Assembly (NCBI RefSeq): GCF_902805515.1
Contig: NZ_CADCTE010000144.1
Coordinates: forward strand, 1 to 64,000
DNA length: 64,000 bases
Source of the DNA: an uncultured Arthrobacter sp.
GTDB taxonomy: Bacteria > Actinomycetota > Actinomycetes > Actinomycetales > Micrococcaceae
Direction: 5' to 3'
Shown piece after piece: positions 44,215 through 50,585 of this stretch. The position numbers were made by a program, and so were the translations under genes. The number at the start of each line of letters is the position of its first letter. Position 1 is the stretch's first letter. The notes under the pieces were generated by a model. The model was not told the origin of the DNA. It saw only the letters and a program-made list of their open reading frames with translations, and made no database searches.

Positions 44215-44288
44215 GCCTGTGTAGCTCAGTCTGGTAGAGCATCCGCTTCACACGCGGAAGGCCCGGGGATCGAGGCCCCGCGCAGGCA
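44215..44288 (+). tRNA. tRNA-Val (anticodon CAC)
   Basis: A 74-nt cloverleaf. The acceptor GCCTGTG pairs with CGCAGGC (one G-U pair), the D arm is GCTC/GAGC, the anticodon arm TCCGC-TTCACAC-GCGGA, and the T arm CGGGG/CCCCG. The discriminator is A73 and CCA is not encoded. The T loop reads ATCGAGG, with A at position 54 instead of the usual T. It decodes GUG, a frequent codon in GC-rich genomes. Confidence 0.95.
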
Positions 44289-44294
44289 CTTCAC

Positions 44295-44330
44295 GCCCTC
44301 CCGCAGTTTTTGCGGGAGGGCTGCGTTTTT
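44295..44330 (+). terminator. Rho-independent terminator of tRNA-Val
   Basis: An 11-bp perfect stem, GCCCTCCCGCA and TGCGGGAGGGC, around GTTTT, followed after TGCG by TTTTT. It begins 6 nt after the tRNA. Confidence 0.9.
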
Positions 44331-44387
44331 AAGCCCCTGCTGCGACGGCTCCCCTCCTCGGCACCCCTTCCTCCGCCCTCCTTCCTC

Positions 44388-44415
44388 GGCCCCCGGCCCC
44401 CGGCCCCCGGCCCCC
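44388..44415. repeat. (GGCCCCC)4 tract with G-quadruplex potential on the minus strand
   Basis: Four perfect tandem copies of a 7-bp unit. The minus strand reads (GGGGGCC)4, four G5 runs separated by two-base loops. It lies in a pyrimidine-rich stretch between the tRNA terminator and the hsp20 promoter. Confidence 0.8.
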
Positions 44416-44474
44416 GACCGTATCCGGCCTTTCCTCCTCCGCCCGATCGGACCTCGAAAAAGTCGACTTACACC

Positions 44475-44504
44475 TTGGCACTCTCCCCCTGAGAGTGCTA
44501 ATTT
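44475..44504 (+). promoter_or_regulatory. CIRCE operator overlapping the hsp20 promoter
   Basis: TTGGCACTC, nine bases, then GAGTGCTAA: the CIRCE consensus TTAGCACTC-N9-GAGTGCTAA with a single change. The left arm doubles as the -35 hexamer (TTGGCA) and the right end runs into the -10 TAATTT with an 18-nt spacer, so HrcA binding would block RNA polymerase. HrcA is not encoded in the window. Confidence 0.88.
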
Positions 44505-44593
44505 AACTGCGGGTTGAGCGGAACCCGCTCAACTCTGATAGATGAAGAAAACCACCACCGTCGGTGGCCGTTGTGCGAAGGAGTTGTTTTCAA

Positions 44594-45058
44594 ATGGCCA
44601 TGAAGTTCGACCCGTTCCGGGAATTGGACCGCGTCGCCGGTGCGCTGCTGGATCCCCGGCAGGGGCTGCGCCTGATGCCCATGGACCTGTACCGCGAGGG
44701 CGACCACTACATCCTGACCGCCGACCTTCCGGGCATCGATCCGGGCTCCGTCGATATTGACGTCGACGGCCAGCTGCTCACCATCCGGGCCGAGCGCACT
44801 CTGCGCGGGGCCGAAGGGGTCAAGTGGCTGACCCGCGAGCGCGAGAGCGGATCCTTCCTCCGCCAGCTCAACCTCGGCCAGGGGATCGACATCGACGCCA
44901 TCTCGGCCCGTTACGAGAACGGCGTGCTGAGCGTCAACATCCCCGTGACCGAGCGGGCAAAGCCGCGGAAGATCGAGATCAGGTCGGGAACCGATTCCGA
45001 GGCCGTGAAGGGTGAGTCCGTCGAGGGCGGATCCGGGCAGAAGACCGTCGAAGCCTAG
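44594..45058 (+). CDS. Hsp20/alpha-crystallin small heat-shock protein
   Basis: A 154-aa chaperone that holds unfolding proteins. The alpha-crystallin domain spans about residues 28-125: MDLYREGDHYILTADLPGID at the start, ERTLRGAEGVKWLTRERESGSFLRQLNL in the centre, ARYENGVLSVNIPV at the end, then a short acidic tail. The ORF track starts 10 codons earlier; ATG at 44594 with GAAGGAG 10 nt upstream is better, giving MAMKFDPF, common in this family. The CIRCE site upstream predicts heat induction through HrcA. Confidence 0.93.
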   Translation: MAMKFDPFRELDRVAGALLDPRQGLRLMPMDLYREGDHYILTADLPGIDPGSVDIDVDGQLLTIRAERTLRGAEGVKWLTRERESGSFLRQLNLGQGIDIDAISARYENGVLSVNIPVTERAKPRKIEIRSGTDSEAVKGESVEGGSGQKTVEA

Positions 45059-45084
45059 GAGCCGCAGGGGCTCTCCCCTTCCCG

Positions 45085-45130
45085 GGCCGGGCTGGGCGCA
45101 CTTCGCGCCCGGCCCGGCCTTCGCCTTTTC
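45085..45130 (+). terminator. Terminator after hsp20
   Basis: A 15-bp GC stem, GGCCGGGCTGGGCGC with its partner GCGCCCGGCCCGGCC (one G-U), loop ACTTC, followed by TTCGCCTTTTC. It begins 27 bp after the stop. Confidence 0.75.
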
Positions 45131-45181
45131 AGCCAGCGGATTTTCCTTGCAAACACCAGCGCCTGCGGAAAGGATGGCGGG

Positions 45182-45979
45182 ATGGATTTCTCTCCCGCCA
45201 CCGCCATCGTCACGGGATCCGATTCGGGGATCGGCAGGGCCACCGCGCTGGCCCTGGCCGAGGCCGGCCTCGATGTCGGCATCACCTGGCACTCGGACTC
45301 GGAGGGGGCGGAGGAGACCGCCCGCGGAGTCCGCGCCTTCGGGCGGAAGGCCGTCGTCGCCCAACTCGACACCACCGACGCCCCCGCCTGCGGCGACGTT
45401 GTGGACGCAATGGCCGAGGAGCTCGGCGGTGTCGACGTCTTCGTCAACAACGCCGGAGTCAACGGCGGCACCCTCTTCCTCGAGACCGACTGGGACACCT
45501 GGCGAGGCACCCTCGCGGCGAACCTCGACGGGGCGTTCGTCTGCATCCAGCGGGCCGCGGCCCGGATGGTCAAGGCCGGCCGGGGCGGGCGCATCATCGC
45601 GGTCACCAGCGTGCACCAGGAGCAGCCCCGGGTCGGCTCCGCGGCGTACGACGCCTCCAAGCACGGGCTGGGCGGACTGGTGCGGACCATCGCCCTCGAG
45701 CTGGCCGACCGGGGCATTACGGCCAACGCCGTGCTGCCCGGGGAAATCTCGACCCCAATGAACGACGCCGAAGACGTGGACCCCCGAACCGTCGACCGGC
45801 CGGGCATTCCGGTGGGCCGTCCCGGCGACGCGAAGGAGGTCGCCGCGGTCATCGCGTTCCTCGCCTCGCCGGCCTCAAGCTACGTCAACGGGGCATCGTT
45901 CGTGGTCGACGGCGGGATGCTCCAGATGGGGCCGCAGGCAGGGTCGCACCTCACCAGCGGGGCGTGGCGCTCACTCTGA
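45182..45979 (+). CDS. Short-chain dehydrogenase/reductase
   Basis: A 265-aa classical SDR. The cofactor loop is VTGSDSGIGRATAL, NNAG follows, and the catalytic YDASK motif is in AAYDASKHGLGGL. The C-terminus FVVDGGMLQMGP is typical of the glucose 1-dehydrogenase/3-oxoacyl reductase branch. The substrate is open. AAGGAT lies 6 nt before the ATG and could serve either as part of a ribosome site or a leaderless -10 box. It ends 32 bp before pstS. Confidence 0.9.
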   Translation: MDFSPATAIVTGSDSGIGRATALALAEAGLDVGITWHSDSEGAEETARGVRAFGRKAVVAQLDTTDAPACGDVVDAMAEELGGVDVFVNNAGVNGGTLFLETDWDTWRGTLAANLDGAFVCIQRAAARMVKAGRGGRIIAVTSVHQEQPRVGSAAYDASKHGLGGLVRTIALELADRGITANAVLPGEISTPMNDAEDVDPRTVDRPGIPVGRPGDAKEVAAVIAFLASPASSYVNGASFVVDGGMLQMGPQAGSHLTSGAWRSL

Positions 45980-46011
45980 GATGCCGCACCCGGGCCTGTA
46001 ACGTAGACCGG

Positions 46012-47133
46012 GTGAAAGCCGTACCTCCCCGCCTCACCGCAGCCGCCTCCGCCGTCATCCTCGGCGTCACGCTCACCGCCTGCGGGTCCGACTATCCCCT
46101 GGGCCCGGAGCAGGAAGCAGCGGCACGCAACGCCGATTCGAAGCTCCAGGGGGCCATCACCGGCGCCGGCTCATCGGCGCAGGGACCCGCCATGGAGGCC
46201 TGGCGTGCGGCCTTCGCCACCACCAATCCGCGCGCCCAGGTGCAGTACTCCCCCGACGGCTCCGGCGCCGGGCGCGGAGCACTCCTGGCCGGGGCAGTGA
46301 CCTTCGCCGGGTCCGACGCCTACCTCAACGACGAGGAGCTCGCCGAATCGACCGAGGCCTGCGGGCCGGGCGGCGCCTTCAACATTCCCGCCTATGTCTC
46401 CCCCATCAGCATCGCCTTCAACCTCCCGGGCATCACCGAGTTGAACCTCGATGCGGCGGCCATCGCTCGAATTTTCCGCGGTGAGATCACCGTCTGGAAC
46501 GACCCGCAGATCGCCTCGCAGAACCCGGGCGTCGACCTGCCCGGGACGCGCATCGCCCCGGTCAGCAGGTCCGATGACTCCGGGACCACCGAAAACTTCA
46601 CCGACTACCTCCACGCCGTGGTGCCCGAGATCTGGACCGACGAGCCCGACGGCACCTGGCCCGGAAACATCGGCGGGGAGAACTCCAAGGGCAACTCCGG
46701 GGTGGTCAGCACCGTCTCGGGCACCGAGGGTGCCGTGACCTACGCCGACGATTCCGCCGTCGGACCGCCCCTTGGACGGGTGAACCTGCGCGTGGGCAGC
46801 GAGTACGTGCCCGTCAGCGCCGAAGCCGCGGCGGCCGCCGTCAACCTCGCCTCGATGGTTCCCGGCCGCCCCGACTACGACATGTCCCTCGAACTCGACC
46901 GCACGACGACGGCCCCGGGGGCGTACCCCCTCGTGCTGGTGTCTTACCACATCTACTGCACGAGCTATGAGAACGAACAGTCGGCCGAGGTGGCCAAGGC
47001 GTTCGGCGAATATGCGGTGAGCGAGGAAGGCCAGCAGGAGGCGGCCGAGGCCGCGAAGAGCGCCCCGCTCTCGGCCGAGCTCTCCCGCCGGGCTCTGGAG
47101 TCGATCGCCGGGATCACCGCGGCGAAGGGCTGA
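46012..47133 (+). CDS. pstS: Phosphate-binding lipoprotein PstS
   Basis: A 373-aa periplasmic-type binding protein anchored by a lipobox (GVTLTACGSD). The ITGAGSSAQGPAMEAWRAAF start, SPDGSGAGRGALLAGAVTFAGSD and SRSDDSGTTENFTDYL are phosphate-contacting segments of PstS. It binds phosphate for the PstCAB ABC importer, whose genes do not follow here. The GTG at 46012 is taken as start because the ORF-track ATG is in unrelated sequence; TAACGT lies 7 nt before it and no ribosome site is seen. Confidence 0.93.
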   Translation: MKAVPPRLTAAASAVILGVTLTACGSDYPLGPEQEAAARNADSKLQGAITGAGSSAQGPAMEAWRAAFATTNPRAQVQYSPDGSGAGRGALLAGAVTFAGSDAYLNDEELAESTEACGPGGAFNIPAYVSPISIAFNLPGITELNLDAAAIARIFRGEITVWNDPQIASQNPGVDLPGTRIAPVSRSDDSGTTENFTDYLHAVVPEIWTDEPDGTWPGNIGGENSKGNSGVVSTVSGTEGAVTYADDSAVGPPLGRVNLRVGSEYVPVSAEAAAAAVNLASMVPGRPDYDMSLELDRTTTAPGAYPLVLVSYHIYCTSYENEQSAEVAKAFGEYAVSEEGQQEAAEAAKSAPLSAELSRRALESIAGITAAKG

Positions 47134-47158
47134 CAGCGTCTTCCCGGGGACGGGCAGA

Positions 47159-47194
47159 ACGACGGCGGGGCACCGGTTGGTGCCCCGCCGTCGT
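47159..47194. terminator. Bidirectional hairpin terminator between pstS and the SRPBCC gene
   Basis: A perfect 16-bp stem (ACGACGGCGGGGCACC and its complement) with loop GGTT, between convergent genes. No T-tract on either side. Confidence 0.7.
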
Positions 47195-47216
47195 CGTCCG
47201 TGTACCGGCTCTGCGC

Positions 47217-47768
47217 CTACTGTCCGGCGCGCGGTCCGCCCGACTCCGGATCGTCGAGGGAAAGGTCCGGAAGGTCGCCATTGGCCGGTGATGCCTCGGA
47301 GCTGACTCCACTCGAGGGTGCGCTGATGTCACCGCGCCAGGCGCCGCTCTCACCGCCGCTCTTCTCGATGAATTCCTTGAACCGCTTGAGGTCTGCCTTC
47401 ACCTGCCGCTTGTCGGCATTGACCACCGAGCCGATCTTCTCGCTGAAGGTCTCGGGGTGCCAGTCGAGCTGCACCATCAACCGGGTGGTGTTGTCGTCGA
47501 TCCGGTGGAAGGTCACCACGCCGGCATGGGATTCGCCGTCGGTGCTTTTCCATGCCACCCGCTCATCGGGGTGCTGCTCGGTGATCTCGGCATCGAACTC
47601 CCGCTTCACGCCGCCGATGCTCGTCACCCAGTGGGTGGAGGTGGCCGAAAGCTGGGTCACCGAGTCGACGCCGCCCATGAACTTGGGGAAGGTTTCGAAC
47701 TGTGTCCACTGGTTGTAGGCCGTGCTGACCGGTACCGAAACTTCGATCGATTCCTGGACTGATGCCAT
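47217..47768 (-). CDS. SRPBCC (cyclase/dehydrase-like) protein
   Basis: A 183-aa protein. VQESIEVSVPVSTAYNQWTQFETFPKFMGGVDSVTQLS is the START-domain start of the polyketide cyclase/dehydrase-like group, and the domain ends near residue 140 with KADLKRFKEFIEK. The last 40 residues are disordered and acidic. No ligand can be named; such proteins are often stress-induced in Actinobacteria. Upstream is the AT-rich segment that also contains the dps remnant on the other strand. Confidence 0.82.
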   Translation of the reverse strand: MASVQESIEVSVPVSTAYNQWTQFETFPKFMGGVDSVTQLSATSTHWVTSIGGVKREFDAEITEQHPDERVAWKSTDGESHAGVVTFHRIDDNTTRLMVQLDWHPETFSEKIGSVVNADKRQVKADLKRFKEFIEKSGGESGAWRGDISAPSSGVSSEASPANGDLPDLSLDDPESGGPRAGQ

Positions 47769-47911
47769 AACGCGTTCCTCCTTGGGGTGGGCCGGTACCG
47801 CTCTTCGCGTCCCGGCTTGGACTCCACGTGATTCTCAAGATTACCAAACAATAAGCACCCTTAGGATATTGCAGATCCGTTGGAATTGGCCAATACGCGG
47901 TTCCCGGATGA

Positions 47912-48097
47912 CAGCTCGAGTCGGCGGTCCAGCGGATGCGCGACGTCCACGACCAGGTCGACGAGGAAGATCCGACGACCGCAGACATCCTCCACGGTTT
48001 CATCGAGAAGCTCGAGCAGTACGCGTGGATGGTCGAAGCCGAGAACATGGAGCCCACCACCGAGGTGACCGAGCCCACCCACGCCGCCTCCGTCTAG
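47912..48097 (+). pseudogene. 3' remnant of a dps (DNA starvation protein) gene
   Basis: This frame reads LESAVQRMRDVHDQVDEEDP, then TTADILHGFIEKLEQYAWMV and AENMEPTTEV, and stops at TAG: the last helix region of Dps ferritins, including the DEEDP-T-ADIL and LEQYAWMVEAEN segments. An in-frame TGA stands just before it (47909-47911) and no Dps-like sequence is found in any frame upstream, so about two thirds of the gene, including the ferroxidase residues of the N-terminal half, is gone. An internal ATG at 47936 could still start a 53-aa peptide. Confidence 0.8.
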
Positions 48098-48281
48098 GCG
48101 GCCTCTGTCTTCGACATCAAGCCACCATCTTGTAGTGTGTAGGCTTATTAAGCGTTAAACGGTCTAGCAGAAGGCCGATCACGAACACTTCCGGAGTTTG
48201 TGCATCGGTCCCTGAATCCATGGGGTGCGCCAGCGGCTGATGCTCCATCTGGGACGACCGAACGAAACAGGACCAGAGATC

Positions 48282-49016
48282 ATGGCCGACCGGGTTGCCG
48301 GGCAAACACCCACCGACTACCTTCAGGAACTCATCCTCGAAACCGACGATGTCGAAGAATTCCTCAACGAATTTGCGGCGTTTTCTGCCAACCAGTTGTT
48401 TGACCGCACCGGCTCGGTACTCTGCGGAGTCACCCTTCTCCGGAGCAGGCGGGCGGGCACCGTTGCCAGCAGCAGCCACAAAGCCAAGGAACTCGACGAA
48501 ATCCAGTACCGCCACGCGAACGGGCCCTGCCTGACCGCCTGCATTGAGCACCGGACCGTCCACGTGGCCGACGTGGCCACCGACGAACGGTGGCCCGACT
48601 ACCTCTCCGACATTGCACAGCACGGCGTCCGGTCGATCCTTGGGGTGCCCTTCGACCTCGAAGCGGGAACGAAAGCGGCGCTGAACGTGTACTCCATGCA
48701 GAACGGAGGCTTCGACGAGGAGTCGATCCGCACCGCCGAGGGGTTCGTCCGCCAGACTTCCAAGGCGCTGATGCTCTCGGTCCGCCTGGCCCAGCACAGC
48801 GACTCGGTGTCGAACCTCAAGGCGGCGATGAAATCCCGCACCGCCATCGATATCGCCATCGGGATCATCATGGCCCAGAACCGCTGCAGCCAGCAGGAGG
48901 CCTTCAACATCCTCAAGTCGGTCTCAAGCAGCCGCAACCGGAAGGTCCGCGACATCGCCGCCTCCGTGGTGGCCTCCATCGGCCAGGGCGAGCCCGAGAC
49001 GCACTTCGAGGCCTAG
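48282..49016 (+). CDS. GAF and ANTAR domain regulator
   Basis: A 244-aa protein. Residues about 20-160 form a GAF sensor domain (LFDRTGSVLCGVTLLRS, ANGPCLTACIEHRTVHVADVATDERWPDY, SILGVPFDL). Residues 180-236 form an ANTAR RNA-binding module (LKAAMKSRTAIDIAIGIIMAQNRCSQQEAFNILKSVSSSRNRKVRDIA). ANTAR proteins act by preventing transcription termination at paired hairpins in target leaders. The ORF track starts 19 codons early; ATG at 48282 is used. The upstream DNA is AT-rich with a GCTTATTAAGC palindrome at about 48142. Confidence 0.92.
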   Translation: MADRVAGQTPTDYLQELILETDDVEEFLNEFAAFSANQLFDRTGSVLCGVTLLRSRRAGTVASSSHKAKELDEIQYRHANGPCLTACIEHRTVHVADVATDERWPDYLSDIAQHGVRSILGVPFDLEAGTKAALNVYSMQNGGFDEESIRTAEGFVRQTSKALMLSVRLAQHSDSVSNLKAAMKSRTAIDIAIGIIMAQNRCSQQEAFNILKSVSSSRNRKVRDIAASVVASIGQGEPETHFEA

Positions 49017-49042
49017 GCTGGGGCGTCCGCCGGCCAAGCCTC

Positions 49043-49106
49043 CGGCGAAACTGCAGCTCACCACCCTCCGCAGGGGCTGAAACGTGGTGAGCTGCAGACT
49101 CGCGGG
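49043..49106. repeat. REP-like palindromic repeat, copy 3
   Basis: The stem CTGCAGCTCACCAC with complement GTGGTGAGCTGCAG (14 bp) has a 19-nt loop, flanked by CGGCGAAA and ACTCGCGGG as in copies 1 and 2. It lies between the convergent ANTAR and LysR-like genes. Confidence 0.83.
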
Positions 49107-49125
49107 AACTGCCTTTTCTCAGCCC

Positions 49126-49189
49126 CGGCGAAACTGCAGCTCACCACCCTCCGCGGGGCCCAAAACGTGGTGACCTGCAGACTCGCGGG
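49126..49189. repeat. REP-like palindromic repeat, copy 4
   Basis: Same layout as copy 3 with a changed base in the right arm (GTGGTGACCTGCAG), so the stem has one mismatch. Starts 83 bp after copy 3. Confidence 0.83.
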
Positions 49190-49220
49190 GGTGCTCCGGG
49201 CCGGATAGCGCGGAAAAGAT

Positions 49221-49979
49221 TCAGCGGCGCCGGCCCCGGCGGTTCTGCGGCGTCCCCGGGCCTGGCTTTCCTGACTTCCCGGAGCCCTTCCGGGGATCCG
49301 GCTTGGCGCCTGAGCGTTTCGCGCCGGACGGTGCGGCCTGCTTCTTCGACCCCTGCTGGGCCGCCTTCCGGGCCGACGCCTTCTGCGACGCACTTTTCCG
49401 CGGCTCCGGGCCGTCCGCGGCCGAGGGCTGGCGCGAACTGCGTTCGGTCCTGCCGCGCACGATCCCGATGAACTCCTCGACGTCCTGCGAGTCGTTCCCT
49501 TCGAGCCAGGCGATGCCGATCGTGGTTCCCGGAAGTTCAGGCACCGGCCGGTGCACGGCGTCCCGGCGGGCATGCAGCCGGGCCAGGGACATCGGAAGCA
49601 CCACGACGCCGGCCCCCGACGCCGCCACCTCCACGGCTTCCGCCGGGCCTCCGCACTCCTCCACCTCGAGCAGGTTCTCCGCCTCGAGCTCGGCCAGCGG
49701 CACCTCGTCGAACAGCGAGATTTCATGCTCCTTGGAGGAGACCACCACTGCCTGTTCCTCGTACAGCGGGATGACGAACAGGTTGTCGCGGTCCACGGGA
49801 AGCCGGACAAAGAGGACGTCGGCGGCGGCGGAGTGCAGGGCGGCCACGGCGTCGTCGCCGTACTGCTGCAGCTCCAGGGGCACGTCCGGGTGCCGCTCCC
49901 GCCACCGGCCCACCCATTTGCCCGGGGTGACGCCGGCGACGAAGCCCACGGAAAGCGTTCGGGGCTTGAACTCTGGCAC
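49221..49979 (-). CDS. LysR-type substrate-binding domain protein without HTH
   Basis: A 252-aa protein. Residues 5-165 match the LysR effector-binding domain (LSVGFVAGVTPGKWVGRWRERHPDVPLELQQYG, AAADVLFVRLPVD, GIAWLEGNDSQDVEEFIGIVRG). The DNA-binding helix-turn-helix is missing. Residues 170-252 are a Lys/Arg/Ser/Pro tail (KSASQKASARKAAQQGSKKQ, ending NRRGRRR) that could bind nucleic acid. It starts with GTG behind TAGGGT at exactly 6 nt, so leaderless. It is divergent from the DUF5997 gene, 58 bp apart, an arrangement conserved in actinobacteria as I recall. Confidence 0.85.
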   Translation of the reverse strand: MPEFKPRTLSVGFVAGVTPGKWVGRWRERHPDVPLELQQYGDDAVAALHSAAADVLFVRLPVDRDNLFVIPLYEEQAVVVSSKEHEISLFDEVPLAELEAENLLEVEECGGPAEAVEVAASGAGVVVLPMSLARLHARRDAVHRPVPELPGTTIGIAWLEGNDSQDVEEFIGIVRGRTERSSRQPSAADGPEPRKSASQKASARKAAQQGSKKQAAPSGAKRSGAKPDPRKGSGKSGKPGPGTPQNRRGRRR

Positions 49980-50037
49980 AACCTCACCCTAGTCCACCGG
50001 CGGCCGGGGCAGTGCCGGGGACGGTTACGCTTGGATC

Positions 50038-50451
50038 ATGACCCCCGCAAAAACCCCGCAGACCATGAAACCGGCCACCGCGGCCAAGAAACTTGGCATT
50101 TTCCTGCCCGCCGCCCCCTCGGATTTCCAGGAGCGGGAACTGACGCGTGGAGAGTTCAACGAACTGCAGCAGAGCCCGCCGGAGTGGCTCGCCGAGCTGC
50201 GCCGCAACGGCCCGCACCCCCGCCCGGTGGTGGCGCAGAAGCTGGGGATTTCCGTCGGCGGCCTCGCCCGCGGCGGCGTCACCGAGGCACTGACCACCGC
50301 GCAGATCACGGCGCTGCTTCAGGATCCCCCGGCCTGGCTCGTCACCGAACGCGCCACCCAGGCGGAGGTGCGGGCCGAGGCCGCCCGCGTCAAGGAGCGC
50401 AACGCCCAGCGGGCTCAGCAGGACCCCGCTCTACGGCCGGACAAGAAGTAG
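50038..50451 (+). CDS. DUF5997-family protein
   Basis: A 137-aa soluble protein: MKPATAAKKLGIFLPAAPSDFQ, then LTRGEFNELQQSPPEWLAELRRNGPHPRPVVAQKLGISVGGLARGG and a second similar half (LTTAQITALLQDPPAWL). The repeated LT-x-AQI/GEF-x-LxQ-x-PPxWL units look like an internal duplication; the AQKLGISVGGLARGG part is reminiscent of a helix-turn-helix. Function unknown. TACGCT lies exactly 6 nt before the ATG and no ribosome site is present. Confidence 0.82.
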   Translation: MTPAKTPQTMKPATAAKKLGIFLPAAPSDFQERELTRGEFNELQQSPPEWLAELRRNGPHPRPVVAQKLGISVGGLARGGVTEALTTAQITALLQDPPAWLVTERATQAEVRAEAARVKERNAQRAQQDPALRPDKK

Positions 50452-50550
50452 CCGCGCAGGAACAGCCGTTGTCCGGATGAACCGCCTTTAACGACGGTTT
50501 TCCTCCACTGCGTAGCACATTTGAGGCCTTTCCCGGACCCGAGCCTCCGA

Positions 50551-50579
50551 TTGACTTAATAGAACACGTATTCGAATAT
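50551..50579 (+). promoter_or_regulatory. imuA' promoter with overlapping LexA (SOS) box
   Basis: A -35 TTGACT (50551-50556), 17 nt, then -10 GAATAT (50574-50579). Between them TAGAACACGTATTCGA (50560-50575) matches the actinobacterial SOS box TCGAAC-N4-GTTCGA at 10 of 12 fixed positions. The predicted transcription start falls at the GTG start codon, 7 nt after the -10. Confidence 0.8.
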
Positions 50580-50585
50580 TGAGTC

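Noticed and set aside
47722-48135. 137-aa plus-strand ORF across the dps remnant
   Set aside because: It runs in a different frame from the Dps homology and its translation has no recognisable pattern.
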